DNA from: CAZEPJ01 sp964514105
GTDB taxonomy: Bacteria > Desulfobacterota > Desulfocorpusculales > Desulfocorpusculum
Reading direction: 5' to 3'
DNA: 64,000 nt
NCBI GenBank assembly: GCA_964514105.1
Contig: CAZEPJ010000013.1
Coordinates: 1 to 64,000, forward strand
The position numbers and the translations under genes are program-made. The stretch's first letter is position 1. Every line of letters starts with the position of its first letter. Under the pieces are notes generated by a model, which saw nothing but the letters and a program-made list of their open reading frames with translations, was not told the DNA's origin and searched no databases. Positions 16,078-24,670 of the stretch are shown in pieces.

Positions 16078-17088
16078 ATGGGGGCAGCGACCAGTCAGCG
16101 CAGCGCCCTGGAAAAAGCGGCCATCCTCCTGCAGCTCATGGGGGAGGAGGCGGCGGCCCAGGTGCTTCAGAGCCTCCCCATGGACGAGGTGCAGCGGATG
16201 ACCCAGGTCCTGATGCGCATGGAGCCGGCCAGCTTCGACGAGGCCAGCCGCATCGCCCGGGAGTTCACGGAGATGATGGCCCAACGCGGGACCTTCATGG
16301 TGTCGGGGGAGGACTTCGCCCGATCCGTCATCGGACGCGCCTTTGACAAGGCCTCGGCCAGCCGCCTGATGGACGCGGTGAGCGCCATGGGGGATCAGCG
16401 CACCTTCGACGCCCTCAACCGCGTGGACCCCAAGGTGATCTCCGAATTCACCCGGGCGGAGCACCCGCAGACCACGGCCCTCATCCTGGCCCACCTCCAT
16501 CCGGCGACGGCCGGCAAGGTCCTTTCCCAACTGCCCGACGTGGTCCGGACCGAGGTGATCCTGCGGCTGGCCAACATCAAGGAGGTCTCGCCCACCATCC
16601 TGGAGGAGATCACCGAGGCCCTCCAGACGGATCTCCTTCAGATCAGCTCCTCGGGCCAGGAAATGGGGGGGCTCAAGAAGGTGGCGGAGATCCTCAACCA
16701 TGCGGACAAAAAGGTGGAGGAGGAGATCATCACCAAGATCCAGAAAGAGGATCCCTCCCTGGCCGAGGGAATCCAGCGGCTCATGTTCGTCTTTGACGAC
16801 CTGAGCAAGCTGGAGGACAGGGCCGTGCAGGAGATCCTGCGGGAGGTGGAGGTCAAGCTCCTGGCCAAGGCCCTGCGAGCGGCCGGCGAGGAGGTCCAGA
16901 AGAAGATCTTCAGCAACATGTCGCAGAGGGCCGCCGACGTGCTCCGGGAGGACATCGAAGCCCTGGGCCCCACCCGGCTCTCGGACGTGGAAGAGGCCCA
17001 GATGGAGATCGTCAAGGTGACGCTGCGCCTGCGGGACGAGGGGCGGGTGGTGATCCAGTCCGGGGGGCAGGACGATGTCTTCGTCTGA
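16078..17088 (+). CDS. fliG: Flagellar motor switch protein FliG
   Basis: This 336-residue protein has the usual three domains. The N-terminal part binds FliF (ALEKAAILLQLMGEEAAAQVL). The middle domain shows the EHPQT motif (residues 126-130) and LILAHLHPATAGKVLSQLP. The C-terminal domain carries the torque helix (LLAKALRAAGEEVQKKIFSNMS) and the closing LREDIEALGPTRLSDVEEAQ. It transmits stator force to the rotor and sets direction with FliM/FliN. Its 3' end overlaps fliH by 14 bp. Confidence 0.97.
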   Translation: MGAATSQRSALEKAAILLQLMGEEAAAQVLQSLPMDEVQRMTQVLMRMEPASFDEASRIAREFTEMMAQRGTFMVSGEDFARSVIGRAFDKASASRLMDAVSAMGDQRTFDALNRVDPKVISEFTRAEHPQTTALILAHLHPATAGKVLSQLPDVVRTEVILRLANIKEVSPTILEEITEALQTDLLQISSSGQEMGGLKKVAEILNHADKKVEEEIITKIQKEDPSLAEGIQRLMFVFDDLSKLEDRAVQEILREVEVKLLAKALRAAGEEVQKKIFSNMSQRAADVLREDIEALGPTRLSDVEEAQMEIVKVTLRLRDEGRVVIQSGGQDDVFV

Positions 17089-17860
17089 GTGGAAGCCCCT
17101 GGCCGTGGGCAGGCCCCCATCCAGCGCGTTCATGCCCTTCCCGGCCCGGCGGAGGGGCGGCGGGGGATTCGACGGCCTGGATCCCACCGCATCCCTTGTG
17201 TCCGGGGAGGCGTCGAGCCCGCACGAGGGCCTGGACCCCCAGGGCGCGGGGTGCGCCGAACGGCTGGTGGCCGAGGCGCGCCGGCGGGCCGATCAGATCG
17301 AGCGGGAGGCCTTTGCCAAGGGATTTGCCGAGGGCGAGCGGGCCGGTCGGGCCCTGGCCGAGCAGAGCATGGAGAGCTCGCTGCGGGCCCTGGACGGGGC
17401 CCTGGAGGCCTGGCTGGCAAGCCGGGAGGAGCGGTCAAGGGAGCAGGTCCAAGAGGTGGTTCGGCTCTCCCTGGCCGTGGCGGAGCGGATCCTCCACCGG
17501 GAGGTCCGAACCGACCCCCGGGTGGTGACGGACGTGGTCACGGCGGCCCTTCACCGCGGGCAACTGGGGGAAGAGGTCGTTGTCCGGGTAAACCCCATGG
17601 ACCGCGAGACCCTCATGGCGGCGCGCCCGGAGATGATCGGTCATCTGGGCGAGGTGCGATCCATGCGCATCGAGGCCGACGAAGGGATCGAGCGCGGGGG
17701 GGCTCTGGTGGAGTGCGCACTGGGGGAACTGGATCTGCGCCTGGGCCGGCAGCTGGAGGAGATCGCCAAGGCCTTCGCCCGCCTGTGGGTCGATCCCACC
17801 GGGACACTCCCCCCGGGGCAGGGGGCGCCTGCCCAGTCCGGGGCCGAGGGGGGGCCATGA
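17075..17860 (+). CDS. fliH: Flagellar export stator protein FliH
   Basis: This 261-residue protein has a Gly/Pro-rich N-terminus, a helical segment with GxxxG-like spacing (AKGFAEGERAGRALAEQ, about 83-110) typical of FliH, and a C-terminal domain (VVRLSLAVAERILHREV, then VRVNPMDRETLM and GALVECALGELDLRLGRQLEEI). FliH dimers hold the ATPase FliI and tether it to the C ring through FliN. Its stop overlaps the fliI start (ATGA). Confidence 0.92.
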   Translation: MSSSEWKPLAVGRPPSSAFMPFPARRRGGGGFDGLDPTASLVSGEASSPHEGLDPQGAGCAERLVAEARRRADQIEREAFAKGFAEGERAGRALAEQSMESSLRALDGALEAWLASREERSREQVQEVVRLSLAVAERILHREVRTDPRVVTDVVTAALHRGQLGEEVVVRVNPMDRETLMAARPEMIGHLGEVRSMRIEADEGIERGGALVECALGELDLRLGRQLEEIAKAFARLWVDPTGTLPPGQGAPAQSGAEGGP

Positions 17861-19185
17861 CGCCCCTGGCCGCGGAGATGGCGCGATTCCACAGGGCCTT
17901 GCAGGAGATGGAGACGCTCCCCCTCAACGGGAGGGTGAGCCGCCTGGTGGGCCTGCTCATCGAGGGGCACGGCCCGGGCGCCACGGTGGGCTCCCAATGC
18001 CGCATCTACCCCAAGGAGCCTGGGGCCGAGCCCCTTCTGGCCGAGGTTGTGGGTTTCCGGGGACGTGAGGTCCTTTTCCTCCCGTACGGGGAGACGCGCG
18101 GGATCGGGCCGGGGTGCCGGATCCTCTCCTGCGGCGACCCCGCCGAGTGTCCCGTGGGGGAGGCCCTCCTGGGCCGGGTCATCGACGGACTGGGCGAGCC
18201 GCTGGACGGCCTGGGCCCGCTTCCGGGCAAGACCCGCTATCCCCTGCACGCGCCCCCCCCCCATCCCCTCCAGCGGGCGCGCATCCTGGAGCCCCTTGAT
18301 CTGGGCATCCGCTCCATCAACGGCCTGCTCACCTGCGGCAAGGGGCAGCGCATGGGGATCTTCGCCGGCTCGGGAGTGGGAAAGAGCACGCTGCTGGGGA
18401 TGATGGCCCGCTTCACCCGGGCGGATGTGAACGTCATCGCCCTCATCGGGGAGCGGGGCCGGGAGGTGCGGGAGTTCATCGAGCGCGATCTGGGGCAAGA
18501 GGGGCTGCGGCGCAGTGTGGTGGTGGTGGCAACGTCCGACCAGCCAGCCCTGGTGCGCATGCGGGGGGCGTTCATGGCCACGGCCGTGGCGGAGTTCTTC
18601 CGGGACCAGGGGCGGCACGTGCTGCTCCTCATGGACTCCCTCACCCGATTCGCCATGGCCCAGCGGGAGGTGGGGCTCTCGGCGGGAGAGCCGCCGACCA
18701 CCAAGGGGTACCCCCCGTCGGTCTTCGCGGCCATCCCCCGCCTCCTGGAACGGGCGGGCAACGGGGCCTGCGGGGGATCCATCACCGGCCTGTATGCGGT
18801 CCTGGTGGAGAGCGACGACTTCAACGAACCCATCTCCGATGCGGTGCGCTCGGTCCTGGACGGTCACATCCAGCTGTCCCGGGACCTGGCCACCCAGGCC
18901 CATTATCCGGCCATCGACGTCCTCGGGAGCGTCAGCCGCGTCATGCGGGACGTGACCCCCGAGGGTCATCGCGCCCTGGCGGGTCGCTTCCTGTCCATCC
19001 TGTCCGTGTACCGCCGCGCCGAGGACCTGATCCAGCTCGGGGCCTATGCCAGGGGAAGTGACCCCCGGGTGGACGAGGCCATCCAATGCGTGGATCCTTT
19101 CAACGCGTTCCTGCGCCAGGGGGTGGACGAGGCCGCGTCCTTGCAGTCCTGCCAGGAGGCCCTGGCGGCCGTGGTTCCCGCGTGA
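17857..19185 (+). CDS. fliI: Flagellar export ATPase FliI
   Basis: This 442-residue F1-beta-like ATPase has Walker A GSGVGKST at 171-178, IGERGREVREFIE after it, Walker B LLLMDSLTRFAMAQREV, and GEPPTTKGYPPSVFA. It energises unfolding and entry of export substrates at the flagellar gate. The start at 17857 overlaps the fliH stop; a longer open frame reaching back to 17089 lies inside fliH and is rejected. Length and motif order are normal. Confidence 0.97.
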   Translation: MTPLAAEMARFHRALQEMETLPLNGRVSRLVGLLIEGHGPGATVGSQCRIYPKEPGAEPLLAEVVGFRGREVLFLPYGETRGIGPGCRILSCGDPAECPVGEALLGRVIDGLGEPLDGLGPLPGKTRYPLHAPPPHPLQRARILEPLDLGIRSINGLLTCGKGQRMGIFAGSGVGKSTLLGMMARFTRADVNVIALIGERGREVREFIERDLGQEGLRRSVVVVATSDQPALVRMRGAFMATAVAEFFRDQGRHVLLLMDSLTRFAMAQREVGLSAGEPPTTKGYPPSVFAAIPRLLERAGNGACGGSITGLYAVLVESDDFNEPISDAVRSVLDGHIQLSRDLATQAHYPAIDVLGSVSRVMRDVTPEGHRALAGRFLSILSVYRRAEDLIQLGAYARGSDPRVDEAIQCVDPFNAFLRQGVDEAASLQSCQEALAAVVPA

Positions 19186-19197
19186 GGCGCAGTGGAG

Positions 19198-19668
19198 ATG
19201 GGTTTCCAGTTTCGTCTGGAGCGGGTGCTGGCCCATCGGATGGAGTCCGAGCGAAGGGCCACACTGGAGATGGCCAGGGTCCGCGGGAGACGGGACCAGG
19301 AGGCCCGGGAGTTGGGCCGGCTCATGGGGATGTGCCGGGAGGCCGAGGCGCGCTGGGAGGCCTTGATCCTCCAGCGGGTCTCCCTGGACGAGCTGTGCTG
19401 GATGCGGCGCCATTGGGCGGTCCTTCGGGAGGATGTGGCCGCTCAGCAGGAGGTGGTCCGGCAATGGGAGGAGCGGCTGGCCCAGGCCAGAGACGCCCTG
19501 GTGAACGCCCGGCGGGACAAGAAGAGCCTGGAAATCCTGCGCGACAAGGCCTTGCAGCGCTTCCTGCAAGCCCTCGGGAGGGCCGAGACGGCCGCCCTGG
19601 ACGAGATCTCACTGAGACCCTTCGTGGCCCCGGGCGCGGCTGAGGCCGCCCGGGAGAGGGAGGCATGA
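19198..19668 (+). CDS. fliJ: Flagellar export chaperone FliJ
   Basis: This 156-residue, almost wholly helical coiled-coil protein begins FQFRLERVLAHRMESERRA, the usual FliJ opening. FliJ fits into the FliI ring like the gamma stalk of F1 ATPase and recycles chaperones. I place the start at ATG 19198, 10 nt after GAGG; GTG 19192 would add two residues. It lies between fliI and a MotE-like gene. Confidence 0.87.
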   Translation: MGFQFRLERVLAHRMESERRATLEMARVRGRRDQEARELGRLMGMCREAEARWEALILQRVSLDELCWMRRHWAVLREDVAAQQEVVRQWEERLAQARDALVNARRDKKSLEILRDKALQRFLQALGRAETAALDEISLRPFVAPGAAEAAREREA

Positions 19669-19672
19669 GACC

Positions 19673-20200
19673 ATGACCCGCCGCTCCTTGACGGGGATCC
19701 TGTGCGCCGTCTGCGCGGCGATGCTCCTCAACGGGGAGCCTGCGCAGGGGCAGGGAAACGGGGCTCCGGGGCCGGACCAACTGACCCGGGGCAATGACAC
19801 GGCCGCCCAGATGGCCGTGCGGATGATGGCCGAGGTCAGAAAGAGGGAGCAGGAAATCGCCGTGCGGGAAGCGGAGCTTCGCAGAGGGGAGGAGCGCCTC
19901 AAGGCCCTGGAGGCCGAGCTCTCCAGGCTCCTGGCGGAGATCAGTCGGCGCCAGGAGGCCCTGGAGGCGCGGGGGCAGCACGGCGCCAAGGAGGAGGAAG
20001 GCCGCCTGTCCCAACTGGCCAAGCTGGTGGAGGGCTCCAACGCCGAGCAGGGAGCCCGCCTCCTCTCCCAACTGGAGCCCCACACGGCGGCCCGGCTCCT
20101 CGCCCGCATGAACAGCCGGAAGGCGGGCAAGTTTCTGGCCAGCGTGGAGCCCGGACAGGCCGCCCTCATCAGCAACGCCCTGCTGCAACCCCGCCCGTAA
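19673..20200 (+). CDS. MotE-like periplasmic protein (MgtE_N-like C-terminus)
   Basis: This 175-residue protein has a signal peptide (LTGILCAVCAAMLLNGEPAQG), a long charged coiled coil (about 45-110) and a short C-terminal domain (LSQLEPHTAARLLARMNSRKAGKFLASVEP) that resembles the MgtE N domain found in MotE-type proteins. In some bacteria such proteins stabilise stator components in the periplasm; they often follow fliJ. It starts 4 nt after the fliJ stop and is the last gene of the long sigma54 operon. Confidence 0.75.
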   Translation: MTRRSLTGILCAVCAAMLLNGEPAQGQGNGAPGPDQLTRGNDTAAQMAVRMMAEVRKREQEIAVREAELRRGEERLKALEAELSRLLAEISRRQEALEARGQHGAKEEEGRLSQLAKLVEGSNAEQGARLLSQLEPHTAARLLARMNSRKAGKFLASVEPGQAALISNALLQPRP

Positions 20201-20214
20201 CCCACGACGGCAAC

Positions 20215-20237
20215 GGCCCTCCCGCCGGGGAGGGGCC
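20215..20237 (+). terminator. GC-rich hairpin ending the fliJ/MotE unit
   Basis: GGCCCTCCC and GGGGAGGGGCC pair around a short loop, 14 nt after the stop of the MotE-like gene and 180 nt before the fliK promoter. There is no U tract, so it is a weak terminator call. Confidence 0.4.
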
Positions 20238-20416
20238 GGCCCTGCCAGGGACGTAGCCGCACCCCACCCTTCCTGGGTCCCGGGGGCCCGTTGGCTCGCC
20301 GGGCCCCGGCAGATACTTCCGCTTGGGGCAAGGAATGCCCGGACCCCGGGAGAGACGTCGGGGCCTTATCGACATAAAAGATTGAATTCATTATGAATAA
20401 TGCCAGAGGGGAGGGG

Positions 20417-20431
20417 TGGCACCTTCCTTGC
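20417..20431 (+). promoter_or_regulatory. Sigma54 promoter for fliK-flgD-flgE
   Basis: TGGCACCTTCCTTGC carries the -24 and -12 elements with exact ten-base GG-GC spacing, 33 nt before the fliK start. Just upstream (20373-20402) is an AT-rich island with a perfect palindrome ATTCAT-T-ATGAAT (20386-20398), unusual in this GC-rich region. It could bind an activator or a DNA-bending protein. Confidence 0.8.
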
Positions 20432-20464
20432 TTCTCTCGGGCATCGAGACCGCCGGGAGGAGAG

Positions 20465-21850
20465 ATGAAGGCCCAGGACATCATCCCCAAGGCCGTCGGC
20501 AGGGCCCAGGCCGCCGCGCCCAGGGTCAAGGGCAAGGGGTCTTCCTTCGAGGATGCCCTGGCCGGGGCCCTTTTTCCCGCGACCCCCCAGGGGATCCCGT
20601 CGTCGGCTCCCGTGACCCCTCGGGCAGAGGGCGCCCAAGATCCTCCCCCCCCCGGCGCCCCTGCCGGGCCTGCCCGGTCCTCGGCAGGGGGCCAGGATTC
20701 GCAGGGCGTCCCTGGCGGGGACGCAGGGCCCGTGGAGACCTTCCCCGAGGCCGGCAACCCAGGTTCGCCCCCTCCGGCTGCGGGTTCGGGTCAAGGTGCG
20801 GATCGGGGACCCTGGCCGGCCATGGCGTTGGCGGGGGGGGAAGGTCCTCCCCCGGGGGATCCGGCCCGGTCCGCCCCGGTCCGGACCTTGGGGGCCCCGG
20901 CGGCCGTGCCGGAGAGTCTCCCGGCTCCGCTTCCTCCCGCAAATGGGCCCGAGGAGATCCGCTCCGCCCCCGCCCCTGGCACAGCCCCAGCCCCGGATGC
21001 GGGGATCGCCGTCGAGCAGGCGGTCCCGGTGGCATGGCCGAAAACGAGGGCGGCGGGCCCCATGCTCAAGGGGGCCGCGGTCCAGCCGACCAGGTGTGTG
21101 CTCGACAGGCCCCGCGACCCCGTCGCCGACCGGCGAGAGGCCCCTGACGCTTCACCCCCGGCGGGGAGTCGGTTGGAGGCGGGTCATCCGGGCCGCATGA
21201 CCGAGGGCCCGGATCCCCAGGGCCTCGAGCCGAACCTCCCGGAGGGCGCCGGGGCCCATGTCCAATCGGGCCCCGCGGTCCCCGAGGCCTCGGCGGCCGC
21301 CGAGGCGGGATCCCAGGGATCGACCCCGGGGCAGCCGGCACAGAACGGGGCCTCGGCCCCAAGCGGCCCCGCCGCCAACGGGCCCGGGAAGAACCCACCC
21401 GTGGAATCCCCGGACGGGGCGCAGCGGACCCCCCCGGAGGGCGCCGTGGGCGCCCGCGGAGCCAGCGGGGCGACGGGCCCCGTCCACGTTCTCAACCTGC
21501 GGTTGGAGCCCCCCCATCTGGGGCCGGTGCGGGTCAGGGTCCGGGTGGAGGGGGAATCGGTGCAGGCCCTCTTCGTCACCGATGCGGCCAGGCAGAAGGC
21601 CGCCCTGGACGGGGGGCTCCCCCTGCTCAGACACGGCCTGGTGGAGCAGGGCCTGTCCGTCCAGGATCTGGCGGTGCACGTGGGCTCGCAGGATGGCGGG
21701 GGCGGGTCGTACAGGAGGCCCCAGGACGGAGACGGGCCGGTGGGTCCACCCCCTTGCCGTCCCTCGGACCTCATCCCCCCGGGGCCCGAGCGGCCGGAGG
21801 CGGCGGCAACGGTCCTGCGCCCGGGGGGCGCGCTGGACGTGAGGATCTGA
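20465..21850 (+). CDS. fliK: Flagellar hook-length control protein FliK
   Basis: This 461-residue protein is a long Pro/Gly/Ala-rich, probably unstructured ruler (residues 1-330) plus a C-terminal Flg_hook domain (about 340-440) with VLNLRLEPPHLGPVRVRVRV, then LPLLRHGLVEQGLSVQDLAVHVG. The C-terminal domain contacts FlhB to switch export from hook to filament substrates. An open frame begins at 20393, but the sigma54 promoter lies inside that stretch, so the start is ATG 20465 with GGGAGGAGAG upstream. Composition extremes here are typical of FliK. Confidence 0.92.
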   Translation: MKAQDIIPKAVGRAQAAAPRVKGKGSSFEDALAGALFPATPQGIPSSAPVTPRAEGAQDPPPPGAPAGPARSSAGGQDSQGVPGGDAGPVETFPEAGNPGSPPPAAGSGQGADRGPWPAMALAGGEGPPPGDPARSAPVRTLGAPAAVPESLPAPLPPANGPEEIRSAPAPGTAPAPDAGIAVEQAVPVAWPKTRAAGPMLKGAAVQPTRCVLDRPRDPVADRREAPDASPPAGSRLEAGHPGRMTEGPDPQGLEPNLPEGAGAHVQSGPAVPEASAAAEAGSQGSTPGQPAQNGASAPSGPAANGPGKNPPVESPDGAQRTPPEGAVGARGASGATGPVHVLNLRLEPPHLGPVRVRVRVEGESVQALFVTDAARQKAALDGGLPLLRHGLVEQGLSVQDLAVHVGSQDGGGGSYRRPQDGDGPVGPPPCRPSDLIPPGPERPEAAATVLRPGGALDVRI

Positions 21851-21863
21851 AAAGGAGGCAATT

Positions 21864-22517
21864 ATGATCTCGGCATTGACGGGTGTTTCAGACGCGGCGG
21901 CTGCGGGCAGCGCGTCCAAGGGCCAGCAGGTCGGCATGGAGCAGTTCCTCCGGCTTCTGGTCACCCAGCTCCAGCACCAAGACCCCCTGAAGCCCATGGA
22001 GGCCAGGGAGTTCACCACCCAGCTGGCCCAATTCAGCATGCTGGAACAGGCCTTTCAGACCAACCAGCACCTCAAGACCCTCAGCCTCTATGAGGCCTCG
22101 GCCAACAACGCCATGGCCACCAGCTTCATCGGCCGGGAGGTCACGGCCCTGGGGGACAGCGTGCTCTTGGCCGAGGGGGGCGCCCCCGTGGCCTTCCGAC
22201 TCAAGGGGGATGCGGTGCGCACAGACGTCCTGCTTCTCGACGCTTCGGGCAAGGTCGTCAGGAGCCTGGCCCTGGGCCGCAAGTCGGCCGGGGAGCAGAC
22301 CCTGATCTGGGACGGGAAGGACCAGCACGGGCGACTCCTCCCTGCGGGCACGTACCGGTTCGAGGTGGTGGCTCAGGACGCCCGGGGCGCCGCCGTGGAG
22401 GTGGATCGATACCTGCGGGGCCGGGTGACCTCCACGCTCTTCCGGGACGGACAGACCTCGGTGATGATCAACGGGATCACGGTGCCCGCGGGCAACGTGT
22501 TGGAGGTCAGGGCATAA
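21864..22517 (+). CDS. flgD: Hook scaffold protein FlgD
   Basis: This 217-residue protein has the N-terminal export and assembly part (MEQFLRLLVTQLQHQDPLKPMEAREFTTQLAQFSMLEQ) and a C-terminal part with FIGREVTA, then the FlgD Ig-like region (LIWDGKDQHGRLLPAGTYRF). It caps the growing hook and is shed when the hook is complete. It has AAAAGGAGG upstream and lies between fliK and flgE. Confidence 0.96.
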   Translation: MISALTGVSDAAAAGSASKGQQVGMEQFLRLLVTQLQHQDPLKPMEAREFTTQLAQFSMLEQAFQTNQHLKTLSLYEASANNAMATSFIGREVTALGDSVLLAEGGAPVAFRLKGDAVRTDVLLLDASGKVVRSLALGRKSAGEQTLIWDGKDQHGRLLPAGTYRFEVVAQDARGAAVEVDRYLRGRVTSTLFRDGQTSVMINGITVPAGNVLEVRA

Positions 22518-22521
22518 TCGC

Positions 22522-22538
22522 GGGACGAGACTCGTCCC
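22522..22538 (+). repeat. Inverted repeat between flgD and flgE
   Basis: GGGACGAG and CTCGTCCC form a perfect inverted repeat directly after the flgD stop (effective stem 7 bp, loop 3). It could trim or stabilise the transcript so that flgE, needed in many copies, is uncoupled from flgD. There is no U tract. Confidence 0.4.
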
Positions 22539-22562
22539 CCATTCTCCCAAGGAGGAATCGGC

Positions 22563-23843
22563 ATGTCACTCTCTTCCATGTATACGGGCATCAGCGGTCT
22601 GGACTCCTACAGCGAGGCCATGTCCGTCATCGGCAACAACATCGCCAACGTCAACAACGTGGGCTTCAAGGCCAGCCGTATCTCCTTCGAGGACGTGCTG
22701 AGCCAGAACCTTGTGGGCGCCACCGGGCAGTTCCAGATCGGGCGGGGCGTTCAGGTGGCCTCGGTGCAGCGGCTCTTCGGGCAGAGCAGCTTTCAGACCA
22801 CCAGTTCGGCCACGGACCTGGCCATCGACGGGGATGGGTTCTTCATTGTGTCCCAGGACGGCGTCACCCATTACACCCGGGCCGGCCAGTTCTTCATGAA
22901 CGAGGAGGGTCGGTTGGTGAACCAGCGGGGTTACGCCCTTCAGGGGTGGACCCTGGACCCCAACGGGAACATCAACAGCGGCCTTGTGGACATCAACCTC
23001 TCCACCATCTCCTCGGCGCCCCAGCCCACGAGCGACATCCAGATCCACGTCAACCTGGACGTGAACGAGACGGTCATCGCCAACCCGTGGGACGTCAACA
23101 CTCCGGCCGACACCTCCAACTACTCCACCCCCATCACGGTCTACGATGCCCTGGGCAACTCGCACCTGGTGAGCGTGTACTTCCGAAAGCTGAACAACAC
23201 CACGTGGGACTGGCACGCCGTGCTGGACCAGGGCGAGCTGGAGGGCGGCACGGCCGGGGTCAACCAGGAGGTTGCCTCGGGGAGCCTGGTCTTCACCGAC
23301 GGCCGCCTCCAGTCCGAGGCCCTCTCCACCCCTTTCACCGCCCAGTTCTTCGGGACCTCCGGGGCCCAGACCATCGCCATGGACTTCGGACAGAGCCTGT
23401 CCGAGGGGGGTACGGGCCTGGACGGCAGCACGGAGTTCGCCGGAGGCTCCACCACCAAGTTCCTCAGCCAGGACGGCTTCTCCCAGGGGAACCTCATCTC
23501 CATCCAGATCGACGAAGAGGGGGTGGTGAGCGGCATCTTCAGCAACGGCCAGTCCCGTTCCCTGTACCAGGTGGCCCTGGCGCGCTTCACCAGCCCATGG
23601 GGCCTGACCAGCATCGGGGGAAACCTGTTTTCCGAGACCACCAATTCCGGCCCGCCCATCGTGGGCCAGGCCGGATCCTCAGGGTTGGGCCAGATCGCCT
23701 CCAATTCCCTGGAGCTCTCCAACGTGGATCTGGCCACCGAGTTCGTGGAGATGATCAAGACCCAGCAGGCCTTCGACGCCAACTCGCGGGTCATCACCAC
23801 CACCGACGAGATGCTCCAGGAGGTGGTCAACCTCAAGCGATAA
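22563..23843 (+). CDS. flgE: Flagellar hook protein FlgE
   Basis: This 426-residue protein has the N-terminal rod/hook motif (SMYTGISGLDSYSEAMSVIGNNIANVNNVGFK), ATDLAIDGDGFFIV, a central domain with NETVIANPWDVN and ITVYDALGNSH, and the C-terminal helix LELSNVDLATEFVEMIKTQQAFDANSRVI. It polymerises into the hook. GGAGG lies 9 nt before the ATG. It closes the fliK-flgD-flgE unit. Confidence 0.97.
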   Translation: MSLSSMYTGISGLDSYSEAMSVIGNNIANVNNVGFKASRISFEDVLSQNLVGATGQFQIGRGVQVASVQRLFGQSSFQTTSSATDLAIDGDGFFIVSQDGVTHYTRAGQFFMNEEGRLVNQRGYALQGWTLDPNGNINSGLVDINLSTISSAPQPTSDIQIHVNLDVNETVIANPWDVNTPADTSNYSTPITVYDALGNSHLVSVYFRKLNNTTWDWHAVLDQGELEGGTAGVNQEVASGSLVFTDGRLQSEALSTPFTAQFFGTSGAQTIAMDFGQSLSEGGTGLDGSTEFAGGSTTKFLSQDGFSQGNLISIQIDEEGVVSGIFSNGQSRSLYQVALARFTSPWGLTSIGGNLFSETTNSGPPIVGQAGSSGLGQIASNSLELSNVDLATEFVEMIKTQQAFDANSRVITTTDEMLQEVVNLKR

Positions 23844-23918
23844 GACCGGGGCCCATGGGATGGGACCGCGTCACGGAACGTGACACCTCTTCAGAGCATT
23901 TGTGACAGGGACTGGCGA

Positions 23919-23946
23919 CCCCGGGGCCCTCCGTGGGACCCCGGGG
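23919..23946 (+). terminator. Hairpin after flgE
   Basis: CCCCGGGG at 23919-23926 and again at 23939-23946 pair across a short interior (CCC/GGG, loop TCCGT). It lies 75 nt after flgE and well before the fliL promoter, in the 322-nt gap. The rest of the gap holds an AT-rich patch (about 24007-24040) before the sigma54 site and no gene. Confidence 0.5.
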
Positions 23947-24082
23947 AACCTCGATCCTTGGGCGTGGCCGCCCCGGCGCCGCCTCGCCGCCCCGCATTCT
24001 TCCGGTAACATATGGGTATCCGTTTGGTTTTCTCCCATAGACCCGCCGCCGGCCTCCTCCCTCGCGTCTTCAGGCAGTCTCG

Positions 24083-24097
24083 TGGCACGTCCCTTGC
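24083..24097 (+). promoter_or_regulatory. Sigma54 promoter for fliLMNOPQR-flhBA-flhFG-fliA
   Basis: TGGCACGTCCCTTGC is nearly identical to the element at 8455 (one base differs). GG and GC are ten bases apart, and fliL starts 69 nt later. The genes downstream are tightly packed to at least 35070, so this promoter probably makes the switch, export gate and fliA. Confidence 0.9.
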
Positions 24098-24165
24098 TCA
24101 ACTGGCCGCCGAACACACGGACAGCACAGGCCCCGCGGGGCCACGGCCTCACAAGGAGACGGCAC

Positions 24166-24660
24166 ATGGCAGAGAAACCCAGGGCACCTGAGACCGAGCA
24201 GCCGGCGCCGCCGGCGGCCAAGAAAAGGTCCAAACTCCTTTTGATCCTCCTCCCCGCGGTCCTGGTCTTGGGGGCCGGGGGGTTCGTGGGTTGGACCCAG
24301 CTCCAGGGCAAGAAGGCATCGGAGCCCGCCGAGAACAAGGCATCGGCCCCTGTGCCCCCCCCCACGGTCTCCGTGAGGCCCTTCGTGGTAAACCTGGCCG
24401 ACACCGGAGAGATGGCGCGCTATCTCAAGCTGGAATTCGAGCTGGAGCTGCGCCCAGGCAATCAGTCCAAGGAGGTCGAGGCGCGCATGGCAGAGATCCG
24501 CGACGCCGTCATCGTCCTGCTGGGGAGCAAGCGCAGCCAGGAGCTGGTGACGGTGGAGGGGAAGGACCGGCTCAAGGACGAGATCATCACCCGCATCAAC
24601 GGGCGTCTCCAGACGGCCACGGCCAATCGGATCTTCTTCAAGGAATTCATCATCCAGTGA
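24166..24660 (+). CDS. fliL: Flagellar basal-body protein FliL
   Basis: This 164-residue protein has a basic N-terminus, one membrane segment (LLLILLPAVLVLGAGGFVGW, about 24-43), and a periplasmic FliL domain: PFVVNLADTGEMARYLKLEFELEL, IRDAVIVLLGSKRSQELVTVEGKDRLKDEI, ending FFKEFIIQ. It rings the stator and supports torque. AAGGAG precedes the ATG. A second, divergent FliL-like protein is encoded at 34450. Confidence 0.95.
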   Translation: MAEKPRAPETEQPAPPAAKKRSKLLLILLPAVLVLGAGGFVGWTQLQGKKASEPAENKASAPVPPPTVSVRPFVVNLADTGEMARYLKLEFELELRPGNQSKEVEARMAEIRDAVIVLLGSKRSQELVTVEGKDRLKDEIITRINGRLQTATANRIFFKEFIIQ

Positions 24661-24670
24661 GGGCGGGAAG

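Noticed and set aside
20393..20464. Earlier ATG for fliK
   Set aside because: The sigma54 -24/-12 element lies within this stretch, so it is upstream of the transcript start.
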